Below, in pieces: positions 9,500-21,170 of a stretch of 29,642 nt of DNA. Each line of letters opens with the position of its first letter. Position 1 is the stretch's first letter. The translations under genes were made by a program, and so were the position numbers. This stretch comes from Rhizophagus sp. LPA8_4_AMF (lineage: Eukaryota; Glomeromycota; Glomeromycetes; Glomerales; Glomeraceae). The DNA is taken from assembly GCA_021464525.1 (NCBI GenBank), contig JADRCO010000614.1:1-29642 (forward strand), read 5' to 3'. The notes under the pieces were generated by a model. The model had not been told where the DNA came from, made no database searches, and was given only the letters and a program-made list of their open reading frames with translations.

Positions 9500-9702
9500 T
9501 TCGTATAATATTTAATGAATAAAAAAATTATGTTTGATATATTGTAATTCAGTGCATCATGATGATCAAATAAAACGTTACGTGTTTCGCGTTCAAACGT
9601 ACGGGTAAAGTTAAATTAACAAGCTTATGTCGTGTAACTTTGAGTTTAATAATATTAAAACTGTCATTTTTTTTTTGAACAAAATATTTTTCAAATTTCA
9701 CG
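9500..9702. promoter_or_regulatory. Divergent promoter, mL53 / short-chain dehydrogenase
   Basis: The start codons are 203 bp apart. The centre (about 9575-9635) is less AT-rich and contains ACGTTACGTG and TTCAAACGTACGGG words. A T-run precedes the forward ATG. No site can be assigned to a named factor. Confidence 0.4.
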
Positions 9703-11230
9703 ATGAATATATCTCTAGATTTTTTCCTTCGTATTCTAGCGCTCTCATTTTTTCACCCTTCCTTTGTTCTTATATTCCTTCCGTACTTTTATTCTATAGG
9801 CTATGACTTAACTACTCCAGAATTTTTATGGGCTAGCGTATATACAAGCATCGTATGCTTTTTTTGGTTGTTGGGTTATTTAAGTTTAAAGAGTAGAAAC
9901 GGTTGGAAGACAATTAAAATAAATTGGGATGACGAAGTGGTAGTTATCACTGGAGGTTCAGGTGGTGTCGGCGGCCTTCTGGCCGAGACATTGGCGATCA
10001 GGAACGTGACAGTGATCATACTGGATGTTAACCCTCCTGAAATTGAACATGGTATGTAATTGGCTAAAAACGTAATTGTTTTTCGTATTTAACCTTTCTT
10101 TATATTCATTTAGTCAACGTAGAATATTTTCAATGCGATGTTTCAAATTATGAAGAGGTTCAACGCGTTGGTAAAGATATAATAGAACAAGTAAATGTTT
10201 TTAGTTAATTTATATATACATATACATATTACGTATATGTACTTAGTTTTTAACACTTTTTTTTTCTTAAGTTTGGTAGTCCAACAATACTTGTAAACAA
10301 TGCAGCTATTGTTAGAGGAAAAACTATTCTTGATGAGTCGATACGCGACATAACAGAGTAAATTTAAAATATTTGACATTATAATGTCAATATTCATAAA
10401 TTATTATTATTGAATCGATTCGTTTTATTCGCAGTACTATAAATACAAATTTGTTATCTTCTTTCTGGACCACAAAAGTATTTTTGCCAGATATGATTAA
10501 GAATAATCATGGTCACATTGTAAATATATTTCATTATTTATTTTAAATTCTAAACATTTTTACTAAAATTATTTCAAATTAAAGGTAACAGTAGCATCCT
10601 CACTTGGATATTCCGGATTACCTCAACTAGGTAACATATTTCAATTTATTTCAAATTATACATACAATTATATATTGAAATTAAATAATTTTTTTAAAGC
10701 TGGTTACTGTGCTAGTAAAGCTGCTTTGATTAGTTTCCACGAATCACTTCGATATGAATTGGATACTCGGTAATATTAATATAATTTTATATTTCTTTAA
10801 TTTTTTTATTAAAAGATAATTTTTTTTTTTGCATTAGATACGACGCCAAACAAGTTCGCACAACCCTTGTATGTCCTGGTGAAATTGAAACTGGATTATT
10901 TGATGGTGTCAAAGTTTCATTTCCATTTATTACTCCTCGTTTAGCACCATTAGATGTGGTAAAACTAATTGTCACTGCACTGGACAAGAATGAAGGTCAT
11001 ATTATTACTACACCCTATTATGTTTATTTAATGCCTTTATTGAGATTTCTTCCATCATTTATACAAGATCTTGTTCACAAGGTATTTATATATCTATATT
11101 TGTTACAATTATTAAATGTTAGAATAATTAATGCTAAAATTTCTGCTTTTAATTTATGAAGTTTTTCGGAGCTAATGATGCAATGAAAACATGGAGGGGT
11201 AAAAAGAGTATTTTTAAAAAAGATCAATAA
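9703..11230 (+). CDS. Membrane-anchored classical short-chain dehydrogenase/reductase (SDR16C/17-beta-HSD11-like)
   Basis: NAD(P)-dependent oxidoreductase acting on a lipid, retinoid or steroid-type carbonyl/alcohol. Eight exons: 9703-10051, 10114-10190, 10272-10357, 10435-10519, 10585-10630, 10700-10769, 10838-11081 and 11162-11230; 1,026 nt, 341 aa. Residues 7-34 and 40-60 are hydrophobic and probably anchor it in ER or lipid-droplet membrane. The Rossmann fold starts after residue 76: TGGSGGVG (83-90), Asp108 after the second strand (which favours NAD(H)), NNAA (151-154), the helix-4 Asn176, catalytic Ser in VASSLGYSG (204/205), Tyr217 and Lys221 in YCASK, and CPGEIETGLF after it. The C-terminus is basic (WRGKKSIFKKDQ). 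The architecture resembles animal RDH10, HSD17B11 and SDR16C members, but fungal substrates cannot be inferred. It converges with the isopropylmalate synthase gene, with 104 bp between the stops. Confidence 0.88.
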
Positions 11231-11334
11231 ATTATATATCTTGTTGATAGTGATGAATTTTACATAATAAATACTTTTCTAAGCATGAAAATTTTTCTCA
11301 AAAATAAATTAATAAAAATGAATCTTTATTCATA

Positions 11335-13485
11335 TTATATATCCACCACTCTCTTATTGAATGCAATAACTCTTCCTCTGCCAGTTTGAGCATTAATTTC
11401 TTCCTCAACCATCCTGTTAATCGCATTTACGTAGGCTTTGGCACTTGCTGTAACTACATCTAAATCTGTACCATTTCCAAGATATACGACATTGGATGAC
11501 TTTTTCGAATCTTTAGCTTCTCCATTTTCCGAATCATCAACATCTTCAGTAATTCTAAGACTAACTTTACCCAAAGCATCCATTCCTTCTGAAACAGCAC
11601 GAACTTCATAATTCAACAACCGTATTTTTCGTTGTACTAAACGTTGTATAGCTCCAAATACCGCCATGATAGGGCCACTACGTCCAATAGCAGCATCAAC
11701 AAGTTCTTTATTATGTGAATTATCCTTAAGTTTAACGGTTGCTGTTGACATGTCATAAGTACCAGAGACAACCTGAATTGATTGTAATTCAAATCGTTGC
11801 GAATCGCCAGAAGAGACTCGATCTGATAATAAGGCCAAAATATCATGATCTGTAATACGTTTCTTAGTATCAGCCAAAGATTTAAATCTGTCAAAAGCTA
11901 CGTTAACATCATCCTCACTCATATCGCCATATCCCAATTCTTCGAGACGCGTGCGGAACGCATTTCGGCCTGAAAGTTTGCCCAATACTAAATTTACATT
12001 GAAGATACCAACATCCTCTGGACGAATAATTTCATAAGTTAGTTTGTTCTTAAGTACGCCATCTTGGTGAATACCCGATTCATGAAGGAAAGCATTAGCA
12101 CCCACAATAGCTTTGTTAGGCTGTATTACCATTCCAGAAAGGGATGAAACTATATTGGAAGTACGATATATTTGTTGTGTATTGATTGTATGATATACTG
12201 GATAATAGTCAGGATGTGTATGAATGTTCATTACAACTTCTTCGAATGGAGTATTACCTACGAAATAAAGAATGTTAAGAATTCTTTTTAAAAAAAATAT
12301 ATATATATATATATATAAAATAATATAAATAATAAAGAAAGTACATACCGGCACGTTCGCCAATACCATTGATGGAGACTTCTATTTGTCTAGCACCGTT
12401 TAGGATACCAGATAAAGTATTGGCAGTAGCTAATCCCAAATCATCATGACAGTGAGTTGACCAAATGACCTAGATTAAAATAAATAAAAATGAATAACTA
12501 ATAAAATATATTCCAAATTAATAAGAAAAATTGACCTTATCCGATCCACGTGTATTTTTAATTAAATATTTGATTAATCGTCCATATTCTTCTGGATTGC
12601 TATAACCAACTGTATCTGGTATATTAAGCGTTGTTACACCTGCCTCAATAACTTCTTCCAAGACCCGACAAAGGAAATCCTTATCGCTTCTTCCAGAATC
12701 TTCACTACTAAATTCAACATCATCACAGAGAGTCTTAGCATATGCAACCGCAGCTGCGGCACGCTTTCTACATTCATCACGATCAAATTTTAGTTTATAT
12801 TTAAGATGTATATCTGATGTAGCAAGAAATGTGTGAATTCGATGCAAAGGCGCGTGTGATACAGCTTCATAACAACGTTTGATGTCTTTTTCAGCAGCAC
12901 GAGATAGTCCAGCTATAGTCTAAATTACGTATATTATCTAGTGAATTTAAAATATAGCATAAATTACATTCTGCTCGTGTTATTTAAAAATATACTGACC
13001 GCAGGCTTGCCTATTTTTTCTCTCCCAGTCATTAATGGACCAACTTCCTTCGCGATACGAGCTACTGCTTCAAAATCTCCTTGTGAAGCAATAGGAAAAC
13101 CAGCTTCAATAACATCAATACCAAGGGTGGAAAGGTGCCGAGCAATTTCAAGTTTTTCTTCAGTTTTGAGGGTAACCCCAGGTGACTAAAGAAATAAATT
13201 TACCAAATAAACAAGAATAAATTTACTATATTGTTTAATAATTATTAACAATATTATTGAGTTTATCAACCATTTACGTATTTTGCAAATGAAATAATTT
13301 ACCTGTTCCCCATCACGTAAAGTCGTATCAAAAACTATTAATTTGTCCTTTGATACTTCATGGGAAATGTAACGAAATTGTTTTAAAGTTGGGGCTATTG
13401 TTGATCGATTTATCGTTGCTAATTTTTTAAAAGGCAACTGTTTTGTCACCGAGGAACGATAAAAATTAAAACTTTTCGCAAACAT
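11335..13485 (-). CDS. 2-isopropylmalate synthase, bacterial/plant type, mitochondrial
   Basis: Condenses acetyl-CoA with 2-oxoisovalerate, the first committed step of leucine synthesis. Five exons: 13303-13485, 13000-13185, 12536-12919, 12349-12469 and 11335-12257; 1,797 nt, 598 aa. Residues 1-45 ([20 protein letters not shown]...) form a likely presequence. The HMGL-like TIM barrel begins with [13 protein letters not shown] (52-64), followed by [37 protein letters not shown] and the metal ligands HCHDD (257-261). GERAGN and ESGIHQDG (His355) close the active site. The last 150 or so residues are the LeuA allosteric dimer domain that normally binds leucine. Yeast Leu4/Leu9 carry a DLRDGNQ-type motif, whereas this [11 protein letters not shown] form is that of E. 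coli LeuA and plant IPMS. For that reason I avoid the symbol LEU4. The 91-bp first intron from the 3' side (12258-12348) holds an (AT)n run. Confidence 0.93.
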
Positions 13486-13546
13486 AGTTTATATCCTTAT
13501 TTCGATCCGTTAGAAATTCGAGTTTATAAATATGATTCTGACTGAA

Positions 13547-13713
13547 ATGAGTCATAAAATGCAATTGATAATCTTTTATCTCGAAATTTACATCAATCTT
13601 ACAATGGATAAGAGCATTTAACAAATTCTCCAAAATAGGAAAAATGACTCGGTCCCGATTATAAAACCGATTGCATCTTGCATTGATCTACAAATTTACA
13701 TAATGATTGACTC
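13547..13713. promoter_or_regulatory. Candidate Gcn4-like and Leu3-like sites upstream of isopropylmalate synthase
   Basis: ATGAGTCAT (13547-13555), 62 bp upstream of the start codon, is a perfect match to the yeast Gcn4/Cpc1 consensus. Two more TGACTC cores occur at 13645-13650 and 13708-13713. Overlapping the first of these, TCGGTCCCGA (13649-13658) is a perfect palindrome with the CGGNNCCG core recognised by Leu3-type zinc-cluster factors. Whether this lineage uses such factors here is inference. Confidence 0.5.
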
Positions 13714-13907
13714 TATAATGTCCGCAGACTTAAATAGCAGAAAATAATCTATAAATTTTTATTCTTATACAATTTATTACACAATATATGAAAAATTATT
13801 ACTTAAAAGAAAAATAAACATAAAAATCGTAAAAACATATTAAAGAAATGAAATTATTCACCCATACTATTTTTTTTTTGGTAAAAAAGTTATCAAACCA
13901 TCTCGCC

Positions 13908-16900
13908 TCATCTTTTTTCATCTTTTTGAATATCTATTGTGTCCACATTCGTGCCATTTTGATTTTTAGACGCCGATGATGAATTTATTCCCTCATTGCT
14001 ATCATTACGAAGGTGTCTTCCCAAATCTAGACTCGAGTTTTGCACTGTGTTCTCTCTGGTCATGTGTACTCCTACTGAAGCAGAAATTAAACTTGGCAAC
14101 ATCGCAGCTGCAGCGATACCCTTCGAACGTGTTTCGGATTTTTCATTTTTATCACCAAAATGAGCTCTGAACCTGCCACCACGAAGCGTCTTAAAAAAGT
14201 GTAATTGATTTTGTACTTGAGTAATTGTTTCACTCCATTCTTTTTCAAGATCAGTATTGACTACAGGCGGAGGTGTTGTAGTTTGAGCACCAGTAGGAAT
14301 TAAGCGAATTATAACTCCGACAGGGATTGATAGAAATCCCAAAACTATACATATTACCCACTCTATTATATTTATTGGTGTTACTTGGAAAGCAGCACCA
14401 CCAAACTGAACTATTAAGATTTGTCCACAAACCATTATCAAGAATATAATTATTAAAAATTTATTTTTCGTGACACCTTTAAGAACATTTATTTTACCAT
14501 ATAACCGTCGACAACTATGAAATACAAATTGTTATGAATATATTAATATTTTTTTTCATTCTATTAACCGAGTAATAATAAAAAAAACTCACTTGATTTC
14601 GTTAAAAATCTGTAAGAATACAAACGTATTAAAAATAATAGTTTGCAACTCCAAGCTTTCCTTTGGCAATCCCAATATAGAACTACCAGCATAAAATAAG
14701 ACCAAAGTAATTACTAATTGAAATATACTTTGACCGATAATCATTTTCCACATATCTAGAGAGATTAAAGGTGCATTTCTGGATTCAGGTTTACGATCTA
14801 ATAGTTCGATAGTAGGGGGATCTGTTGCAAGGGCAAGAGCAGCGAGCGTATCCATGATAAGATTGACCCATAATAATTGTACAGCAGTAAGAACGGATTT
14901 TTGTTCACTGCTTGAAACGGCTGAAATGAATGTAAGCAATACAGCAGTAACATTGACCGTCAACTGAAATTGTAAAAATTTCTTTACTGCGTCATTTACA
15001 TTTCTTCCCCACATAATAGCTTTGACAATACTTGAAAAATTATCATCCATTAAAATAATAGATGAAGCTTCCTTGGCAACTTCTGTGCCAGCTATGCCCA
15101 TTGAAAAGCCAACATCGGAAAGCTTTAAAGCAGGTCCGTCGTTTGTACCATCACCAGTTACAGCAACAACATCACCTAATTTTCTCAAATGACCAACCAA
15201 TATTCTTTTGTCTTCAGGACTAGATCTAGCGAGAACTTGAAGTTTTGGTAATATCCTATCCATTTGTTCTGGGGAGAGATTACGAAATTCCGGACCTTCC
15301 ATAACCTCGCCACCTGTAAAAATTCCACATTGTGTAGCAATAGATTTGGCAGTTAAAACATTATCACCGGTGACCATACGAACTTTAACACCAGCTTTTC
15401 CACAGTTTGCAACAGCTTCACGTACTCCTTCTCTTAATGGATCTTCGATGCCCACGATACTCAATAAAGTTAATTTATCAAATAAGTCTCCGTAAGAAAT
15501 TTCCTCTCCGGAATTTATCTCTTCAATTTGAAATTTTTCAAAATCACGATAAGCAATTCCTATTGTTCTTAGACTTTGAGTGGCATAATCATTAATTACT
15601 TTTTGGACTTTATCGAAATGATCTTCAGTTAAATCAATTACGCTGCTGGTAGTCGTATTATCGTCAGATTTTACTATATTTATTATTTTATTACATTTTT
15701 TCAATATAACTTCGCTAGCACCTTTTACAAAAAATCTCCATTTGGAATCGTCAATTTTTATGACAACTCCCATTGATTTTCTTTCAGAAGTGAATGGGAA
15801 GAATTGTACGATTTGAGCATTTTCTCTTAATGATTTAATATCATTATCGGGGTTTAATTCCAATAGAAATCCTAATAATGCGGTCTCAGTTTTGGAACCG
15901 ACAAAAGTTTTTTTTCCATTTTCAATTTCACCTTCAAAAGCCGTAGAATTGATGGCTATCGATTCATTCAATAACTGTAAAATATCTTGAGGAGCCTCGG
16001 AATTTATTTCTTTCAATGAAATAGGTTCTTTCGAAATAACGTTTGCAGAAAGAGAATGAGTTTCAATGTCTTTAGCAAATGGAACAGCTAAACCAATAAT
16101 CCCAGTGACAACTGTCATTTTATTTTGTGTTAATGTTCCGGTTTTATCTGAACAAATCGTTGTTGCATTACCCATAGTTTCACAGGCTGAGAGAACTCGT
16201 ACAAGATTATTATCCTTTAGCATACGTGTTGTAGCATATGCAAGCGCTTCGATTTAGAAATAATATATTATATTAGTATTATATATAAAACTTTTAAAAA
16301 AAAATAATAATAAATTTACCTAACGTTACTGCTAATGGCAAACCTTCCGGTACAGCAACAACCACAATAGTAACAGTTGAAATAATAATTTTAATCAAAG
16401 TATCAAGTATATGGGTGACCGATGGTACTCCATTACGGAAACCCACAAAATATTTTATGAGAAGAACTATAAGCATCAGAAGAGCAGCAGCTCCGCCTAG
16501 CTTTGCAATTTTTTCAGCAAGGTCATTTAATTTTTCTTGAAGAGGTGTATCTTCAGCCTCAGACCTTAACGCTTTAAGAATTAAAAAATTAATCACATTA
16601 TGAAAACATATATATAAAGAATTGTACACTTATATACTTACACATCATAATTTTACCAAAAAAAGAATTAACACCAACACCAGTAACAACGTATTTACCA
16701 ACTCCTTCCAATACTTTACTACCACTAATTATAAATGGATCAGCTTTAGAATGATGTAAACCCCCATCGTTTTCTTTTTCAAGTTCTTTTAAACAATCTT
16801 CATATTTCATTTTTTTTACAGCATCACTTTCACCTGAAGCTGCAGATTCATCACAACGTAAATTATGACCAGAAATTAAGACACCATCAACCGAGATGAC

Positions 16901-17806
16901 GTCACCAGGTTCTAAATTGAGCACATCTCCGACAAGAACATCGTGTACTGATAAAAGGGATTCTTTACCATTTCTAGTAACTTTTACATTGCGATCCTCT
17001 TTTTTAGCATTTAATTTTTGAAACTGTCTTTCCTTTTGCCAATCATTCAAACTACCAACTAAAACAACGATTAAAATTGCAATAAGAATAGCAACACCCT
17101 CTACCCATCGAATTTTTGGTTGATTTTCTTTAGCAAGTTCTTTAGATCCAAAATCTTCATAAAGGCCAAGACCCAATGATACAATTGCAGCTATTATTAA
17201 AAGTATCAAAACTTTTTCTTGCATGGCAATCCACATTAACTCAAGAATAGACTTTGTTTTCTTTACTGGTAATATATTTTTACCGAAAACATTTTTTCTT
17301 TGATAAAATAAAGAATCATCTGCTGCAGGGGTTGTTCCAGATTGAACGTTATCTTGTTCATCAATTATATTATCGTTATCTTCACCCGTTATCTCCCTTA
17401 AAGTTATTGGTTTTAATGGGGTAGCCTCATCCTTTAAACCATCTCGTTGATCAGTATGAAGACCTTTTACTAAACCATCTAATCCTCCATAAGATTTTAA
17501 TATTTTGAGACTTTGGCTTTTTTGTGTAGGCTCAGCAAGGGGAGAAAGTAATTTAGGAGTGAATGCAAAGGGATTGGATGAACTTGAATAAGTTTCTGTT
17601 GGTTCACGAGTATCAATTGTTATTTCCGTACTCATATTTTTTTTAGTATTTTTAGGTTCTTCTTTTAAAGAAGTTAAAGTTTTTGGACTAATAGGAGATT
17701 CAGGACTTATCTCTATCGCAGTGGTATCGGTTATATCTGTTATTATGGAAGGCGAAAAAGAAGTGACAGGGACGGTTAAAGTATCGTCTTGATGTACTGA
17801 ACCCAT
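13908..17806 (-). CDS. P-type Ca2+-transporting ATPase, PMCA/Pmc1 class
   Basis: ATP-driven export or vacuolar sequestration of Ca2+ (P2B ATPase). Four exons: 16642-17806, 16320-16571, 14593-16246 and 13908-14514; 3,678 nt, 1,225 aa, near yeast Pmc1 (1,173). A hydrophilic Ser/Thr/Pro-rich N-terminus (1-185) precedes M1 (about 199-216) and M2 (about 235-251). The actuator loop has DESAASGESD (319-328). M3/M4 carry the Ca2+-site motif PEGLP (463-467). The phosphorylated residue is Asp506 in CSDKTGTLT; the nucleotide site KGASE is at 647-651; TGDN is at 765-768 and GDGTND at 837-842. M5-M10 follow, with FNEINCRRL spanning the last splice junction. The C-terminal tail has a basic stretch (FFKTLRGGRFRAHF) in the place where PMCAs bind calmodulin, but direct evidence for that is lacking. 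All catalytic motifs are intact. The gene is in tandem with isopropylmalate synthase (422-bp gap). Confidence 0.94.
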
Positions 17807-19629
17807 ATTTAGTAAAATAAATACTAAAAATCAAAGGTCTTTTTATATTAAAATTTAAAACCAACCAGACAATTATTTAATTTTCTATAAAGATATAGTT
17901 GCCTTTGTATAATTTTTTTAAAAAATAAAATTTCTAATTTTATTAAGGACTAAGTTTTGTCCTTAAAAAAAAAGCTTTTTTGTCCTTTGGAAAGTTAAAT
18001 GGAAAAGGACATGGTGTAAATAATGCAAATAATACAAATTTAATTGCCGCATATTTTATTATATTTTATACTATTTAATTTAATTTTTGTGTGCCTTATA
18101 TAAATTGGCACATATCGCAAATCGCACCATAATTAGATAAGATTTTATCGAAAATGCAGAATCTGTTGTTTACATCGTATCACTCGCTAATTTACTCGGT
18201 AAAAATTTCAAATGAAGTTCGTTTAAGCGAACATATGTTTTTTTGAAATTTTTATAATTAGTTCAAACCAAACATTTATGAAAAAAATTTCAGGTTTCAA
18301 AATAAATTTGAGATCTCTGAAATATTAGTTTGTATTAATTTATTATTTGACGCGAATTTATAAATAGACACGAGCTATCTATTTAATTTAATTAATAGAT
18401 GGTCTGTATTGTGTGGCTAATTTAAAGAGTCGATATACAGATATACAGGATAATCAATTTCTTAAGAAGGATGGTTCTTAGGAGAAGTAGCGTGATTGAT
18501 TTAGATTGACATCATGTTAAATAAATATGGTATTACAAAAAAACGTGTGTTCCATCGAATGTAAATACAAAGAATTCTAGAAAGTGTAAACAGAAAAATC
18601 TGTAACTAACTTTAATAGTATATATTATGAGAAGGGAAAAACTTCTATTAAGAAAAATTATTACGTATACACGTATCAGTCCGTATCATTTATAATAAAA
18701 ATGATTCATGTAGACCTATTGTTGTAACAAAACTATGAAACCTAAAAAAGGTTTATCCGAAAAAAAACTAAGAAATCGCAATTTCAGTACACGCTCTGGC
18801 TAAATCTTATCACATCGGAGATCCTAATTTGAAATTCTTCGGAGACGGAGAATCAAAAATTTGGTTCGAAATTGAAATTCGAATCTTGCATCTAATCAAT
18901 TGTTTATTATTTCTCTTTAGAACAAAATTAATAATTGACTATATTAGTTCTGCCCAAAGTTAAGTTAAATTTCACAAAATTGATGTGTAACTTTTCACTT
19001 TTGATCTCGCATATTGTGTTATATGAGAACGAGCACTAAAAAAAAAAGTTTTCTTATCTAATTTTAGTTATTTAATTATAATTATGTAAAGGATATAAAA
19101 AATCCGGGCATTTATATCTGGATTGGGTCTAGTTTCTTGAATATCACATAATGTTGATCAACTTTACTATGTTTGGTCAACTCAAAATATTTTATCGGGC
19201 GACGGGCGTCAATACACTTGCTTTCCAATTAGCCTTTGCCGCAAAACCTTTTAGTCTCAATTTGTATCATGAAGAAACTCGTTGGAAAAAAAGCAATACA
19301 ATTTGCTATTTTCTATTAAAAATTGGTGAACTCAATTTCCGAAAAGGAAAAGGGGGACGTCTAAAGCTCGGGTTCGATCACGTGACCCTTAAAATTTCAA
19401 ATTTGTACGTCACACCTCTGTCTTTCATTTTTTATTATGTATACAAATTTTATGTTTTATTTGTCATACCATTATTTGTTCAATCATAATATGGTAAAGT
19501 TAATATATATTATATAAATGTAAAAATATCAAATTTATTAAAAATACTTAGAAATTTTATAAAGATTAATATAATTTAGAAAATTTAAAAATGATATTTT
19601 TAAATGACTGTTGCTAATTTGCTCTCCAT
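17807..19629. other. Intergenic region with no convincing gene
   Basis: The promoter of the Ca2+-ATPase must lie at the left edge. AAGGAC (near 17945) and GTCCTT (near 17959) form a small inverted repeat, with further GTCCTT words following. GTTCG-TTTAAG-CGAAC (near 18218-18233) is a short hairpin. A frame at 19151-19489 (112 codons) is open but shows no recognisable domain. A TCACGTGA-containing word lies at about 19377-19384. I call no gene here. Confidence 0.5.
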
Positions 19630-19653
19630 GTGAAATCACCTAGGTGATTTCAC
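19630..19653. repeat. 24-bp perfect palindrome centred on CCTAGG
   Basis: The sequence reads the same on both strands from GTGAAATCA on the left to TGATTTCAC on the right, centred at 19641/19642. Related copies lie at 21152-21170 (TATCACCTAAGTGATTTCA) and 24188-24207 (GAAATCACCTGATTTCACCC, lacking the central bases). The copies bracket two unusual low-complexity domains. Confidence 0.8.
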
Positions 19654-19849
19654 CCATATATAAATTTATTAAAATCGGGTGCTTTATCTATAATAAATCA
19701 CAAAAAATTAAAAAATTAATATATAGTTTTAATTAACTGAAATTTTTATTATAATCTGAAATATATTTATTGTGAATGGAAAATCTATAATCCTATTATA
19801 TCATATTATAGTTCATATGATTTTACAGACTTTTAATAACTACACTGAA

Positions 19850-20650
19850 GTTAAAAATAATTGAAATTAGAATAATAAAAGATAAAATTAAATGAAATTA
19901 AAATGAAATTAAATGTAACTAGAAATAAAATATATAAGGTTAGAATAAACCAAAACCAAAGATAAAATAAAGAAGGTAAATGAATAACCAAAATCAAAGT
20001 GAAATCAAAATGAAACATAAAGTAAAAATGAAATCATGAAGTTGAAGTATAAAAAAATAAAAAACCTCTACTAAAAAAAAGAAACCCAAAAAAGAATCTA
20101 AAGAAAAATTAAAGAAATCCAAAAAAAAACATGAAAAAAACTAAAAAAACCTTTAAATAAATCCAAAGATTCAAGAAAGAAATTCAAAAAAAACTAAAGA
20201 AAATCCAATAAAATCTAAGAGAAAATCTAAAAAAAAGATCTGAGAAAAAAACCTAAAAGAAATCCAATAAAATTTAAAAAGAAATCCAAAGAAAATGTTC
20301 AAAGAAAAATCTGGCTAAAATAAAGAAATCTTAAATGAAAAATAAAAAAAAAACTAGACTTCTGAAATTTTAAAAAACTTGAAATTTACCATTTACTAGA
20401 ATACCAAAGAAGTTAAAAAATCTATAAAAAGAAAATGGGTAATTTATAAAGAATAATAGCAAAAGAAAAAAAAACAAATATTATAAAAGAAAAGCTTACC
20501 TTAAAAGTTTAAAAAAAGAAAAGGTATTAAAAAATATTAAAAATGTTAAAAAACATTAAGAATACTAAAAGTTTTAACATTAAAAAATGTTAAAAATATT
20601 AAGAATGTTAAAGTTTATCAAAGAATATTGAAAAATATTAAAAAATAAAA
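19850..20650. repeat. A-rich low-complexity domain
   Basis: About 800 bp of A-dominated sequence with recurring words such as AAAGAAATCCAA, AAAATCTAAGAGAAA and AAAAACCTAAAAGAAATCC, and short GAAATTAAAATGAAATT tandem stretches at the left. Read on the reverse strand it becomes TTTCTTTTAGGTTTT-type wording, the same style as the T-rich domain at 22060-24160. No frame has coding character. The two domains may be the arms of one very old inverted structure, but I see no long exact pairing. Confidence 0.5.
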
Positions 20651-20696
20651 AGATTATTTATTATCAAATAAATAAATATACAAAAATAATTAATCA

Positions 20697-20758
20697 GGTG
20701 ATATTACCTATATTAAATAAATTTATTTTAGTAATAAAAATTAATAAATAATATCACC
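20697..20758. repeat. Hairpin with a 10-bp perfect stem
   Basis: GGTGATATTA (20697-20706) pairs perfectly with TAATATCACC (20749-20758) around a 42-nt AT loop. It shares the GGTGAT/ATCACC wording of the nearby palindromes. About 155 bp further on, ATTCTAGCTAGAAT (20911-20924) is a 14-bp perfect palindrome. Confidence 0.5.
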
Positions 20759-20980
20759 AGAATCCTGAACATTTCTCATACAACTCACATTTGAGTTTAC
20801 ATAGAATTCATATCCGCCGATTGGAAAAATAACATGTGATATTTTAATAATATTTAATGGGTTTTTAGCTGTATGTAATCTTTGCCAATCAGCTAATATG
20901 TTATATGTAAATTCTAGCTAGAATTGAATATTACAAGAATGTTTTTAAAATTTCTTATCCTATATATTCCTGTATTTAAG

Positions 20981-21085
20981 CTATCCAGTGATTGGAATTT
21001 TACAATCTTATATTTGTTAAATTCGTCTCAGTGAGAGAAATCTAATGATAATAAGATTATATTTCTATCTTAAATATTGATTGAG
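20981..21085. repeat. Diverged copy of the palindromic-unit family
   Basis: CTATCCAGTGATTGGAATTTTAC followed by AAATTCGTCTCAGTGAGA and a closing TCTTAAATATTGATTG-type arm resembles the core and arms of the older array near 2144-2279 (ATTCGATTTGTCTCAATGAGA). It is a single degraded unit. The assignment rests on short matches only. Confidence 0.3.
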
Positions 21086-21151
21086 TTATTACAAAAAACA
21101 TATTTTATTATATATTACTTATAAGTTGTATGAAAGATATTTAGGATATTA

Positions 21152-21170
21152 TATCACCTAAGTGATTTCA
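21152..21170. repeat. Second ATCACCT-type palindrome
   Basis: TATCACCTAAGTGATTTCA differs from the 19630-19653 palindrome by a central A for G and a changed left flank. It keeps ATCACCT...GTGATTTCA. The stretch from here to 21876 holds no gene; an imperfect inverted repeat (21684-21710 with 21766-21793) lies within it. Confidence 0.55.

Noticed and set aside
11637-11894. 85-codon reverse frame inside isopropylmalate synthase
   Set aside because: It overlaps the well-supported last exon in another frame.
11335-12369. Start of the last isopropylmalate synthase exon at 12369
   Set aside because: The first 37 or so codons of that frame are intron read-through (Ile/Tyr-rich, containing the AT run). 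The GERAG|NTP junction and splice sites place the exon start at 12257.
13976-14170. 64-codon forward frame opposite the Ca2+-ATPase tail
   Set aside because: It is antisense to a coding exon and has no support of its own.
19366-19390. GGTTCGATC resembling a tRNA T-loop
   Set aside because: No acceptor stem, D-arm or anticodon arm could be placed around it on either strand. A similar GGTTCGAAAT near 18871 fails for the same reason.
19151-19489. 112-codon forward frame
   Set aside because: It has no recognisable domain, starts and ends in AT-rich sequence, and the hydrophobic tail is typical of T-rich DNA. It could be a spurious frame or a spliced fragment; evidence is too thin for a gene call.
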